Assembly: GCA_910585545.1 (NCBI GenBank)
Contig: CAJUFN010000008.1
Coordinates: 37,558-101,557, forward strand
From: an uncultured Lachnospiraceae bacterium
Lineage (GTDB): Bacteria > Bacillota > Clostridia > Lachnospirales > Lachnospiraceae
DNA: 64,000 bases
Direction: 5' to 3'
The notes under the pieces are model-generated. The model saw nothing but the letters and a program-made list of their open reading frames with translations. It was not told where the DNA came from and ran no database searches. A program made the translations under genes and the position numbers. Below are positions 1-8,428 of the stretch, in pieces; within the stretch, counting starts at the first letter, position 1, and each line of letters starts with the position of its first letter.

Positions 1-385
1 AGATAAAATCATATGAATCATCCAAAGACTTCATTACTTCCAGCGCATCCCCTTCTATCAGACTAATCGTTTCTTCCTTCCCTGCTCTTTTAAAATTCTC
101 TCTTGCAATCGGAATTCTCTTTTCATATTTTTCAATCGTCGTAATTTTTGCCTCTTTTGGGGCATACTCACTCATCAAAATTGCCGAAAATCCGATCGCA
201 GTACCAACTTCCAGAATCCGCACAGGTCTTGTCATCAATAACAAAACCTTCAAAAAACTTTGCATCTCCTTGCGGATAATCGGTACATACGTATCCAATG
301 CTTCTTGTTCAATCTTCTCAAGTATCTCACTGTTTTCTCTTTCGAGAGAATGGATGAATGACACCATTCTTTCATCTACTATCAT
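1..385 (-). CDS. SAM-dependent O-methyltransferase (YrrM-like), N-terminal part
   Basis: This is the first 128 codons of a class I SAM-dependent methyltransferase; the gene runs off the left edge. The Rossmann glycine motif EVGTAIGFSAI lies near residue 60 and the acidic loop TTIEKYE near residue 83, as in the catechol-type O-methyltransferase family. The ATG at 385 is chosen because an upstream in-frame-looking ATG at 398 hits a stop within six codons. It follows rnj by 15 bp, so it is probably co-transcribed. The neighbour order matches the yrrM region of other Firmicutes. The substrate cannot be told from the sequence; modification of tRNA is the usual proposal for this context. Confidence 0.85.
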   Translation of the reverse strand, partial: MIVDERMVSFIHSLERENSEILEKIEQEALDTYVPIIRKEMQSFLKVLLLMTRPVRILEVGTAIGFSAILMSEYAPKEAKITTIEKYEKRIPIARENFKRAGKEETISLIEGDALEVMKSLDDSYDFI

Positions 386-400
386 ATTATATGCCTCATT

Positions 401-2071
401 TTACAAATCTACATCCATAATAATCGGAAGAATCATTGGTTTTCGTTTCGTGCGTTTCCATATAAACTCATTCATCGTGTCACGGATTGCCATCTTGATT
501 TTACTCCAATCCGCATTACGCTTACGCAAACATTCCTCTAATGTCTCATGCAAAACCTGTCTTGCCTCTTCCATAAGTCCTTCGGATTCTCTTACATACA
601 CAAATCCCCTGGACACAATATCCGGTCCTGCCAGAAGCTGATTGCTTCTCTTTTCCAATGTCAGTACTACAATCAGTATTCCATCCTCTGCCAGATGCTG
701 ACGGTCGCGGAGAACAATATTTCCTACATCACCAACACCAAGTCCGTCTACCAGAATCGCCCCTGTATGCACACGATCTACGATCTTAGCCTCATCTGCA
801 CTTAATTCTATGACCTCTCCAGACTGCATAATAAAAATATTCTCTTTTGGTATACCAAGTGACTGAGCGATTCCCGCATTTGCCTTCAAATGCCTGAACT
901 CACCATGCACCGGAATCGCATATTTCGGCCTTAACAGAGAATAAATCAGTTTTAATTCTTCCTGGCAAGCATGACCGGATACATGCGCATCCTGGAAAAT
1001 AACATCTGCACCTTTCTGAGAAAGCTCATTAATTACCTTGGAAACAGCCTTCTCATTCCCCGGAATCGGATTCGAACTAAAAATCACAGTGTCTCCTGGC
1101 TTAATTGTCACTTTTTTATGCACATCTGCTGCCATCCTTGATAACGCAGCCATAGATTCTCCCTGGCTCCCTGTAGTAATAATTACGGTCTTTTCATCCG
1201 GATAATTCCTAAGTTGATCAATTTCAATCAAAGTTTTATCCGGTATCTGCAAGTATCCAAGCTCGGAAGCTGTCGAAATGATATTGACCATGCTTCGCCC
1301 TTCTACTACTACTTTCCTGCCATACTTATATGCAGAATTGATAATCTGCTGTACTCGGTCTACATTCGATGCAAACGTTGCAATAATAATACGTGTATTG
1401 CGGTGTTCCAGAAAAATATTGTCAAATGTATGGCCAACCGTTCGCTCTGACATTGTAAATCCCGGACGTTCTGCATTGGTACTGTCTGACATCATTGCAA
1501 GAACACCCTTTTTTCCAATCTCTGCGAAACGCTGCAAATCAATCGCATCTCCGAATACCGGCGTATAGTCTACCTTAAAATCTCCTGTATGAACTACGAT
1601 CCCTGCTGGAGAATAAATCGCCAACGCCGATGCATCCTGAATACTATGATTCGTCTTAATAAATTCAATACGGAACTGTCCCAAGTTAATAGACTGCCCA
1701 TGCCGCACTACTTTTCTTCGCGTACTGCGCATAAGATTGTGTTCTTTTAATTTATTCTCAATAATTCCCATCGTAAGCTTAGTCGTATATATCGGAACAT
1801 TGATGTCCTTCAAAATATACGGGAGCGCTCCGATATGGTCCTCGTGACCATGCGTGATCACGAATCCCTTTACTTTTGCTATATTATCTTTTAAATACGT
1901 CACATCCGGAATCACCAAATCGACTCCTAACATGTCATCCTGCGGAAACGCAAGACCACAGTCCACAACAATAATACTGTCTCCGTATTCAAAGGCAGTA
2001 ATGTTCATTCCGATCTGCTCCAAACCACCGAGCGGAATAATACGCAATTTTAGTTTTTTCTCTTTCTTCAA
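401..2071 (-). CDS. rnj: Ribonuclease J (metallo-beta-lactamase/beta-CASP RNase)
   Basis: A 556-residue RNase J, the 5'-to-3' exonuclease and endonuclease of mRNA turnover and rRNA maturation in Firmicutes. The metal-binding motif HGHEDH is at residues 74-79, with the downstream MBL motif near HTGDFKVD, the beta-CASP domain after about residue 210 and the usual C-terminal domain. The start is TTG at 2071: GGAGG stands 9 bases upstream and no ATG fits. Length is normal for the family. It is the only RNase J in the window, so RnjA and RnjB cannot be separated. It is last but one in the mtaB-ireB-ruvX-DUF1292 direction, but a repeat and a terminator-like hairpin separate it from DUF1292, so it may have its own promoter. 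Confidence 0.95.
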   Translation of the reverse strand: MKKEKKLKLRIIPLGGLEQIGMNITAFEYGDSIIVVDCGLAFPQDDMLGVDLVIPDVTYLKDNIAKVKGFVITHGHEDHIGALPYILKDINVPIYTTKLTMGIIENKLKEHNLMRSTRRKVVRHGQSINLGQFRIEFIKTNHSIQDASALAIYSPAGIVVHTGDFKVDYTPVFGDAIDLQRFAEIGKKGVLAMMSDSTNAERPGFTMSERTVGHTFDNIFLEHRNTRIIIATFASNVDRVQQIINSAYKYGRKVVVEGRSMVNIISTASELGYLQIPDKTLIEIDQLRNYPDEKTVIITTGSQGESMAALSRMAADVHKKVTIKPGDTVIFSSNPIPGNEKAVSKVINELSQKGADVIFQDAHVSGHACQEELKLIYSLLRPKYAIPVHGEFRHLKANAGIAQSLGIPKENIFIMQSGEVIELSADEAKIVDRVHTGAILVDGLGVGDVGNIVLRDRQHLAEDGILIVVLTLEKRSNQLLAGPDIVSRGFVYVRESEGLMEEARQVLHETLEECLRKRNADWSKIKMAIRDTMNEFIWKRTKRKPMILPIIMDVDL

Positions 2072-2183
2072 TAAATTTTACCTCCATTTTTCTAATTTGT
2101 TAATTTTTCATAATCAATAATTACCCTTCGTATTGTTAGCAAAAGTTTAACCTATGACCCAGATTCAAAATCACCCATTAAAC

Positions 2184-2310
2184 AAAGAATGTGCTTCGCA
2201 CATTCTTGCGCCTGTAGCAGTCGCATACGACAACTTCATTGTACGCCGCAGTGCGCATCCCGCGGAGCGCTTTATGATATAGGAAAGTACAAACTTTCCT
2301 ATATCATAAA
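2184..2310 (+). repeat. Intergenic repeat A, copy A1 (full length)
   Basis: This 127-bp element recurs at 10118, 19605 and 36854 in full, and in part near 5187, 46366 and 61002. Stem I is AAGAATGTGC/GCACATTCTT with a TTC loop. Stem II pairs GCGCCTG... with ...CAGTGCGC and encloses a small GTCG-CATA-CGAC hairpin. Stem III is a long inverted repeat around GATATAGGAAAGT. The right end runs directly into the U-run of the minus-strand terminator at 2312. It fills most of the 379-bp gap between rnj and DUF1292; nothing else is evident there. Confidence 0.9.
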
Positions 2311-2311
2311 A

Positions 2312-2339
2312 AACATGTCCGACTTTTCACGCACATGTT
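2312..2339 (-). terminator. Intrinsic terminator of the mtaB-DUF1292 operon
   Basis: Inverted repeat AACATGT...ACATGTT with a 14-base loop. Read on the minus strand it is followed by a T-run that is shared with the end of repeat A1. It lies 112 bp after the DUF1292 stop. Confidence 0.6.
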
Positions 2340-2450
2340 CCTCTCTTCCCGGTTCCATACGCTGCTCTTTTGGCAACAAACGTTACTATATCCAAACAGC
2401 CTTTCGCTGATTGTATTCTTTCCCTTTTATCCTGCCCAAATTCTATAATG

Positions 2451-2705
2451 TTACTCAAATGTGATATCTTCCAATAATTCTTCAAATACCTTTGATACTG
2501 CCGTAAGCTCTACATCATCTTCCACAATTTCATAGACACTTTCTGCATCAGACGCACTGCTTGTATCTCTTAGAATCAAACATTCTGCCCCGTCATCCAT
2601 AGAATCTGTTACAAGTAAATATGAGATACCGCTTATCTTTGTCTGCTCTAAAACAAAAAATTCAACTTCCTCTGTTTCATCAAATACAAATTTAATCTTT
2701 TCCAT
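2451..2705 (-). CDS. DUF1292 domain protein (YrzB-like)
   Basis: An acidic 84-residue protein of the DUF1292 family, found beside ruvX and ireB in many Firmicutes. The core runs from about residue 4 to 60 (KIKFVFDETEEVEFFVLEQT, then SYLLVTD). No enzymatic motif is visible and no function is established for the family. Its start overlaps the ruvX stop by 14 bp, which suggests translational coupling. It is probably the last gene of the mtaB-ireB-ruvX transcript, since a terminator hairpin follows at 2312. Confidence 0.85.
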   Translation of the reverse strand: MEKIKFVFDETEEVEFFVLEQTKISGISYLLVTDSMDDGAECLILRDTSSASDAESVYEIVEDDVELTAVSKVFEELLEDITFE

Positions 2706-3150
2706 ACACTTCTCCTTGTAATCGTTCTTTTATATAAACCGAGTCCAGATATCCTTGCAATATAAAAACCGCAGCAATCTTATCTACATATTTTTTACGG
2801 TTCTCCCGTCTTACATTACTCTCTATCAATGTACGCTCTGCCTCTACTGTCGTCATCCGCTCATCTTGCATAATGACCGGAAGATTTGTGCGCCGCTCCA
2901 ACATTTCTTTAAATTCCAACGATTTTTTTGCACGTTCCCCAATATCGTTATTCATATGTTTCGGAAAACCAAGCACAATCTTCTCCACTTCATATTCTTT
3001 TACCAGCGTCTCAATGCGTGCAAGCGTTTGCCTTAACTTGTTTTCTGATTTCCGCTCGATCGTCTCCACTCCCTGAGCCGTCAACCCCAGCGGATCGCTT
3101 ACCGCAACGCCTACCGTCTTCGTCCCATAATCCAATCCAAGAATTCTCAT
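2692..3150 (-). CDS. ruvX: Putative pre-16S rRNA nuclease / Holliday junction resolvase RuvX (YqgF)
   Basis: A 152-residue YqgF/RuvX protein with an RNase H-like fold. The N-terminal LGLDYGTKTVGVAVSDP carries the first catalytic Asp (residue 6). The middle acidic motif is VLGFPKHMN near residue 60 and the C-terminal KKYVDKIAAVFILQGYLD contains the last conserved Asp. Family members are reported to process the 16S rRNA 5' end, and an older assignment is Holliday junction resolution. It sits 3 bp after ireB and overlaps DUF1292, the standard Firmicute arrangement. Confidence 0.93.
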   Translation of the reverse strand: MRILGLDYGTKTVGVAVSDPLGLTAQGVETIERKSENKLRQTLARIETLVKEYEVEKIVLGFPKHMNNDIGERAKKSLEFKEMLERRTNLPVIMQDERMTTVEAERTLIESNVRRENRKKYVDKIAAVFILQGYLDSVYIKERLQGEVYGKD

Positions 3151-3153
3151 ATA

Positions 3154-3417
3154 CTACTTCCATGAATGATGCCCAATATAGAATTTGAGCATCTCTTCTA
3201 CCAATTCATCACGTTCCACCTTCATCACAAGGCTTCTTGCACCATTATGACTTGTAATATAAGTCGGATCTCCCGACATAATATAACCTACTATCTGATT
3301 CACAGGATTATACCCTTTTTCTTTCAAAGCATTATAAACAATCTCAAGGATGTCTTTCGGCTCAATCTTTGGTGCCGGTTCCACTTTAAAAAATTGTGTA
3401 TTGCTTAAATTCTTCAT
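3154..3417 (-). CDS. ireB: IreB family regulatory phosphoprotein
   Basis: An 87-residue IreB (DUF965/YrzL) protein. The start is ATG at 3417, preceded by GAGAGG; longer in-frame readings back to 3480 overlap mtaB and lack a ribosome site. The conserved core NPVNQIVGYIMSGDPTYITSHN is present, followed by an acidic helix. In Enterococcus IreB is a threonine-phosphorylated substrate of the PASTA kinase IreK and affects cephalosporin tolerance. Candidate threonines lie at the N-terminus and in SGDPTYITS. It is packed tightly with ruvX. Confidence 0.92.
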   Translation of the reverse strand: MKNLSNTQFFKVEPAPKIEPKDILEIVYNALKEKGYNPVNQIVGYIMSGDPTYITSHNGARSLVMKVERDELVEEMLKFYIGHHSWK

Positions 3418-3476
3418 CCTCTCACGTCCCTCTTTCGCTAATTTAACTCTCATTCTAATATAAATATTGCATAATT

Positions 3477-4772
3477 TCAATGAATAATTTGTGAATGATT
3501 CTTAATTTGCACTCGTATAATAGTATTTTGGAGATTTTCTTCCGATTCTATCAGAATTTTCATATATTCTTTGGTATGTCCAATCCAAAAATGCTTTCCT
3601 TCGATTTCGGTTTCCTCTTCTACAAGCACTTCCACTTCTTTTCCAATCCAGTAATTTTCATATTTTTTTCGTTTTTCTTCATCCAAGGAAAGCATCTTCG
3701 CACTTCTCTGCGATTTTACCTGCTCATCCACCTGCTGCGACATCACTGCTGCTTTTGTTCCCTGACGTTTCGAATATTTAAAAATATGCGTCTCATAAAA
3801 ATCAATTTCATCCACAAATTTCCTGGATGCTTCAAATTCTTCTTTGCTTTCTCCCGGGAATCCTACGATCACATCCGTTGTAAGTGCTGGATGTTCAAAA
3901 TATCTTCGTAACAATTCACATTTCTTTGCATACTCCTTGGCACTATATCTGCGATTCATCCGTTTTAACGTAGCATCACAGCCACTTTGCAAAGAAAGAT
4001 GAAAATGCGGACAGAACTTCTCCATTCCCGACAATTCCTGGGCAAATTCCTCCGTAATAATACGTGGTTCTAACGAACCCAGACGAATTCTTTCAATCCC
4101 TTGAATCGCATGGACTGCCCGAATAAGACTAAGCAAATCATCTTTTTCCTCCTTAAAATCCACACCGTAAGAACTTAAATGAATCCCTGTCAACACAACT
4201 TCTTTATAACCATTCCCTGCAAGAATTGCCACTTCTTTGACTACGTCTTGAAGTCTTCTGCTGCGTACCCTTCCTCTTGCATACGGAATGATACAGTAAG
4301 TGCAAAATTGATTACATCCATCCTGTACTTTAATATATGCTCTTGTATGTTCCGCTGTTTTTGAAAGCTCCATTTCTTCATATTCGTTTGTATGATTGAT
4401 ATCAATCATTTCTTTTTTCGTTTTTCCTTTTTCATATGCTTCTAAGACAGCCACTATCTCTTTCTTCTTATTATTGCCAAGAATAATATCAATACTATCG
4501 TCTGCTTCTCTTTTTTCTTCTAACGCCTGTACATAACAGCCAGCCGCAACCACGATTGCATCCGGATTCATCTTCTTGGCACGATGGAGCATCTGACGTG
4601 ATTTGCGGTCTGCCATATTCGTCACCGTGCATGTATTGATAATATAAACATCTGCTTTGTCAGAAAATGGTACAATTTCATACCCACTTTCTTCTAACAA
4701 CTCCTGCATAGCTTCGGTTTCATATGCATTTACTTTACATCCAAGATTATGTAATGCCGCTTTTCTCATCAT
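3477..4772 (-). CDS. mtaB: tRNA threonylcarbamoyladenosine methylthiotransferase MtaB
   Basis: A 431-residue radical SAM methylthiotransferase that converts t6A37 to ms2t6A in tRNA. The N-terminal UPF0004 domain has cluster cysteines at about 12, 48 and 79. The radical SAM triad C153-x3-C157-x2-C160 reads CNQFCTYC, followed by IIPYARGRVRSR. A TRAM-like C-terminus ends near residue 425. Two ATGs lie in tandem (4772 and 4769) after GAGGG; the second has the better spacing. It heads the ireB-ruvX-DUF1292 operon. The MtaB subfamily is favoured over MiaB or RimO by the motif NLGCKVNAYET. Confidence 0.95.
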   Translation of the reverse strand: MMRKAALHNLGCKVNAYETEAMQELLEESGYEIVPFSDKADVYIINTCTVTNMADRKSRQMLHRAKKMNPDAIVVAAGCYVQALEEKREADDSIDIILGNNKKKEIVAVLEAYEKGKTKKEMIDINHTNEYEEMELSKTAEHTRAYIKVQDGCNQFCTYCIIPYARGRVRSRRLQDVVKEVAILAGNGYKEVVLTGIHLSSYGVDFKEEKDDLLSLIRAVHAIQGIERIRLGSLEPRIITEEFAQELSGMEKFCPHFHLSLQSGCDATLKRMNRRYSAKEYAKKCELLRRYFEHPALTTDVIVGFPGESKEEFEASRKFVDEIDFYETHIFKYSKRQGTKAAVMSQQVDEQVKSQRSAKMLSLDEEKRKKYENYWIGKEVEVLVEEETEIEGKHFWIGHTKEYMKILIESEENLQNTIIRVQIKNHSQIIH

Positions 4773-4839
4773 TTTCCCTCTTTCTCATTATTTCATAATA
4801 AAATTAATATAAACTAGTGATGTTTCGTCATTTTGTTTC

Positions 4840-4868
4840 TTGACTTTTTTATACCGCCATCATAAGAT
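4840..4868 (+). promoter_or_regulatory. Sigma-A promoter of the HPr-like gene
   Basis: TTGACT (4840-4845) and TAAGAT (4863-4868) are separated by exactly 17 bp, 42 bp upstream of the HPr-like start codon. Confidence 0.7.
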
Positions 4869-4909
4869 AGTTAATAGAATAGAACATAAAATTTAAGGAG
4901 GTCTTTCCA

Positions 4910-5146
4910 ATGAAAACAGTTACTATTTCATTAAACTCAATTGAAAGCGTGAAATCATTCGTAAACAGTATCACTAAATTCGATTCTGATTTTGATTTAG
5001 TCTCAGGAAGATATGTAATTGATGCAAAATCCATCATGGGTATCTTCAGCTTAGATTTAGCAAAACCAATCACATTAAACATTTATGCTAAAAGTGATCT
5101 GGACGAAATTCTCGGAGTACTGAAACCGTATATCATCGAAGAATAA
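4910..5146 (+). CDS. HPr family protein lacking the active-site histidine
   Basis: A 78-residue protein with the HPr fold pattern: VRYVIDAKSIMGIFSLDLA-like central motif and a C-terminal helix of about 12 residues. Canonical HPr has a histidine near residue 15 in a GLHARPA context; here the region reads SIESVKSFVNS and has no histidine. The serine regulatory motif (KSIMGIFSL, Ser about 42) is retained. It therefore cannot carry PEP-derived phosphate in the normal way but might still be a target of HPr kinase or a binding partner. AAGGAGG lies 10 bases upstream of the ATG. It is monocistronic with its own promoter and terminator. Confidence 0.8.
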   Translation: MKTVTISLNSIESVKSFVNSITKFDSDFDLVSGRYVIDAKSIMGIFSLDLAKPITLNIYAKSDLDEILGVLKPYIIEE

Positions 5147-5159
5147 GCTTCGTATAATA

Positions 5160-5187
5160 AAGAATGTGCTAAAGCGCATTCTTTTTT
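5160..5187 (+). terminator. Intrinsic terminator of the HPr-like gene
   Basis: Stem AAGAATGTGC/GCGCATTCTT with a TAAA loop and a following T6 run. The stem resembles stem I of repeat A, and repeat copy A6 begins in its T-run. Confidence 0.8.
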
Positions 5188-5244
5188 ATGATATAGGAAA
5201 GTTTGTACTTTCCTATATCACAAAACGCTCCGCGGAACGCGCAC
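5187..5244 (-). repeat. Intergenic repeat A, partial copy A6 (minus orientation)
   Basis: On the minus strand this reads the core GTGCGCGTTCCGCGGAGCG, then stem III (GATATAGGAAAGT/ACTTTCCTATATC) and then the stem I-like hairpin that serves as the HPr terminator. Stem II is missing. It lies between the convergent HPr-like and thiI genes. Confidence 0.8.
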
Positions 5245-5269
5245 GTCTTTTCTTGTATACCCTATAAAT

Positions 5270-6451
5270 TTATTTTACAATAATCTTCTCAGTTGTCTCA
5301 ATCGCCACCTTCACAAGTTCATCTATTTTCTCTGCCAGATTTTCTTCTGAACGTCTTATGATATTTACATTTGGTTTTGTGACCGGATGCTTTGCCACGA
5401 AAATCGTACAGCAGTCTTCATATGGCTGAATTGACGTTTCATAAGTATTGATTTCTTCCGAAATCTTCACAATCTCCTGTTTGTCAAATCCAATCAGCGG
5501 TCTGTATACAGGCATCGTACACACATCATTGGTTGCCGCAAGACTTTGCATCGTCTGGCTCGCAACTTGTCCAATACTTTCGCCTGTGATCAATCCCAAA
5601 CATCCGCCCTCTTTTGCAAAATGCTCTGCAATCCGCATCATATAACGTCTCATAATAATAGTAAGCTCGTCATGTGGACACTGATCATAAATATAAAGCT
5701 GAATGTCCGTAAAATTTACGACATTAAGTTTGATCGGCCCGGAATACTTCGATACCAGCCTTGCCAAATCAACCACCTTTTGTTTTGCACGTTCACTCGT
5801 ATACGGCGGCGCGTGAAAATAAGTCGCTTCTAATCCGACACCTCTTTTGGAAATCATGTAACCTGCAACCGGACTGTCAATTCCTCCGGATAAAAGAAGC
5901 ATTGCTTTTCCGTTCGTTCCGACTGGCATTCCGCCTGGTCCCTTGATAATCTTAGAATAGATATAAACTTGTTCACGAAGTTCAAGATTCAACAGTACAT
6001 CCGGCTTATGTACATCAACCTTGATTTCCGGAAAAGCTTCTAAAATCGCTTCTCCTAAATCACGGTTGATTTCCATCGAATTTTTCGGGTAAGTCTTTTT
6101 CCCTCTTCTTGCCTCTACTTTAAACGTGATGTTTTTATCCGGATACATCGCATCCATATAAGCAATCACGTCTTTTTTCAGCTGCTCAAATCCATTTTCA
6201 TCTACAATGACAACCGGACAGATACCCACAATTCCAAATACACACCGAAGCGCCGATACCGCGTCATCATAATCATAATATCCTTCACATTCTACATAGA
6301 TGCGCCCCTGCGCTTTCCGCACCGAAAATTCCCCCTCCACATCACGAAGAGCAAATTTAATCTGTCTTACCAGGGCGTCTTCGAACATATAACGGTTCTT
6401 TCCCTTAATTCCGATTTCCCCATATTTAATCAAAAAAGCATGAAATGTCAT
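5270..6451 (-). CDS. thiI: tRNA 4-thiouridine synthase ThiI
   Basis: A 393-residue ThiI, which adenylates and thiolates U8 of tRNA and in some bacteria helps thiazole synthesis. The ferredoxin-like and THUMP domains cover residues 1-165. The PP-loop SGGIDS is at 188-193, and GLITGESIGQVASQT follows. The rhodanese extension of the enterobacterial enzyme is absent, as is usual for Firmicutes, which use a dedicated cysteine desulfurase. That desulfurase is encoded 32 bp upstream. Thiazole function is not implied by this gene alone. Confidence 0.95.
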   Translation of the reverse strand: MTFHAFLIKYGEIGIKGKNRYMFEDALVRQIKFALRDVEGEFSVRKAQGRIYVECEGYYDYDDAVSALRCVFGIVGICPVVIVDENGFEQLKKDVIAYMDAMYPDKNITFKVEARRGKKTYPKNSMEINRDLGEAILEAFPEIKVDVHKPDVLLNLELREQVYIYSKIIKGPGGMPVGTNGKAMLLLSGGIDSPVAGYMISKRGVGLEATYFHAPPYTSERAKQKVVDLARLVSKYSGPIKLNVVNFTDIQLYIYDQCPHDELTIIMRRYMMRIAEHFAKEGGCLGLITGESIGQVASQTMQSLAATNDVCTMPVYRPLIGFDKQEIVKISEEINTYETSIQPYEDCCTIFVAKHPVTKPNVNIIRRSEENLAEKIDELVKVAIETTEKIIVK

Positions 6452-6483
6452 CTTTCGTTTCCTTTCTTTTCCTATAATTATTT

Positions 6484-7638
6484 TTATCTTCTAGAATAAC
6501 GTCTAAGCATCGGTATAAGTTGATACAACGTTTTTAAAGTATAGTCAATTTCCTCTTCCGTTGTAAATTCCGACATACTAAAGCGCAAAGTTGCATCAAG
6601 AAGTTCTTTTCTTGTGCCAATACCTCGAAGCACTCCGCTGATCTGCGGATGATTGGATGCACACGCACTTCCTGCAGACACATAGATTCCGCGTTCTTCC
6701 AACGCATGCAGCAACACTTCACTTCGAACGCCCATAAATCCTACGCTGATAATATGCGGTGCACTTGTCTCATCATACAGTCCATGCACTGCCAGATGCG
6801 GAATTCTCCTAAGTCCTTCTATAAACTGGTTCTTTAATGCACGCATATGTGCAACCTTTTCATCCAAATTCGTATAAATCTCTTTTGCCGCCACACCAAG
6901 TCCTGCAATTCCGGGAACATTTTCCGTACCGGAACGCACGTTGCGCTGCTGTTCACCGCCAAATAGAATCGGCTTGATCTTCACCTTTTCATCAATATAT
7001 AATGCTCCGATTCCTTTTGGACCGTGTATCTTATGACCGCTTATGGAAAGCATATCAATGCCCATCCTTTTCGGATGAATACGATATTTTCCAAATCCTT
7101 GTACTGCATCTACATGAAATAAAATATTGTGGTTATACGACTTTACGATCTGTGCCGCCTCTTCAATCGGCTGAACCGAACCGATTTCGTTATTTATATG
7201 CATGATCGACACAAGAATTGTCTCACTGCACAACGCTTCTCTCAATGCATCCAGACGGACTCTTCCATTTCCATCCACCGGAAGGAATGTCACCCGATAC
7301 CCTTCCTCTTCTAAATGATGCATCGTATTTAAAATTGCCGGATGCTCAATAGCAGTTGTGATCAGATGTTTTCCGGCACGCGCATTCGCTCTTGCCGCTC
7401 CAATAAGCGCCAGATTATCGCTCTCCGTGCCACCTGATGTAAAGAAAATTTCTTTCTCCTGTACCTTTAGTATTTTTGCAAACGTTTCCTTTGTCATTTT
7501 CACATATCGCTCTGCTTCCACGCCTTTTTTATGCATAGAAGAAGGATTGCCGTAGTCCTCGCACATTACTTTTCCCACAATATCCCTCACGCTTTCATAT
7601 GCCTTCGTCGTAGCAGAATTATCCAGATAAACTTCCAT
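6484..7638 (-). CDS. Cysteine desulfurase (NifS/IscS family, NifZ-like partner of ThiI)
   Basis: A 384-residue class V aminotransferase-fold desulfurase. The PLP lysine is K203 in SGHKIHGPKG. The catalytic cysteine is C326 in SAGSACASN, followed by the long flexible loop typical of group I enzymes. It removes sulfur from cysteine as a persulfide. Its place directly before thiI matches the nifZ-thiI pair of Bacillus, so it most likely feeds tRNA thiolation rather than general Fe-S assembly; no IscU or SufU gene is nearby. The gap to rsmE is 42 bp. Confidence 0.93.
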   Translation of the reverse strand: MEVYLDNSATTKAYESVRDIVGKVMCEDYGNPSSMHKKGVEAERYVKMTKETFAKILKVQEKEIFFTSGGTESDNLALIGAARANARAGKHLITTAIEHPAILNTMHHLEEEGYRVTFLPVDGNGRVRLDALREALCSETILVSIMHINNEIGSVQPIEEAAQIVKSYNHNILFHVDAVQGFGKYRIHPKRMGIDMLSISGHKIHGPKGIGALYIDEKVKIKPILFGGEQQRNVRSGTENVPGIAGLGVAAKEIYTNLDEKVAHMRALKNQFIEGLRRIPHLAVHGLYDETSAPHIISVGFMGVRSEVLLHALEERGIYVSAGSACASNHPQISGVLRGIGTRKELLDATLRFSMSEFTTEEEIDYTLKTLYQLIPMLRRYSRR

Positions 7639-7680
7639 GAAAATCTCCTTTTATATGTTCTTTACTATTAAACTATGCAT

Positions 7681-8418
7681 CTAACCTTCCAGATGGTACA
7701 TAAGAATCGAAAGCATTGCAAGTCCCGCCGTCTCAGTTCTTAGAATCCGTTTGCCAAGCGTAATCACTTCCGCTCCTGAATCCAAGGCCTCTTCCACCTC
7801 TTCTTTTTCAAATCCGCCCTCCGGTCCGATAAAAATGCCAATGGACTTTCCTTTTTCTATTGCAGAAATAAGCGTTCTTGTCTTTTCCATCCCCTCGGCA
7901 AGTTCATACGGAAACAGACAGATATCCAGTTCCCCGGCGATTTTGAAAGCCTCTTTCAGTGTCACAACCGAAGCCACTTCTGGAATAACGCTTCTTCCTG
8001 ACTGCTTTGCTGCACTCTCGGAAATGGAATTCCAGCGTTCTGCCTTTTTCATTGCTTTTTTCTCGTCCAACTTCACTACCGTTCGCTTCGTCATCATCGG
8101 AATCACTTTGTACACACCTAGCTCAACTGCCTTTTGAATAATAAATTCCATCTTATCACTCTTTGGCACCCCTTGAAACAAATAGATCTTTGAGGAAAGC
8201 TCTGTATCGGATATTTGTTCCTCCTCAATAGCTGCTGCAATTTCTCCCTGTCTAAACTGTTCCAGACGACAAATGTATTTTCTATTATTCCCATCACTGA
8301 TTTCAATCTTTTCGCCCGGCTTCATACGAAGTACATTTTTAATATGATTCACATCACTTCCAATAATAAAGATATATCCTTCCTTCACCTGATCTGGAGT
8401 CACAAAGAAATGGTACAT
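7681..8418 (-). CDS. rsmE: 16S rRNA m3U1498 methyltransferase RsmE
   Basis: A 245-residue SPOUT-class methyltransferase. The N-terminal PUA-like domain (about 1-70) recognises RNA. The knot motifs IGPEGGFEKEEVE (near 196) and LGKRILRTETAGLAML (near 221) are intact. It methylates N3 of U1498 in 16S rRNA. It starts 10 bp after prmA, so both are in one transcript; the prmA-rsmE pair is common in Firmicutes. Length is normal. Confidence 0.95.
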   Translation of the reverse strand: MYHFFVTPDQVKEGYIFIIGSDVNHIKNVLRMKPGEKIEISDGNNRKYICRLEQFRQGEIAAAIEEEQISDTELSSKIYLFQGVPKSDKMEFIIQKAVELGVYKVIPMMTKRTVVKLDEKKAMKKAERWNSISESAAKQSGRSVIPEVASVVTLKEAFKIAGELDICLFPYELAEGMEKTRTLISAIEKGKSIGIFIGPEGGFEKEEVEEALDSGAEVITLGKRILRTETAGLAMLSILMYHLEG

Positions 8419-8428
8419 AACTTGCCTC

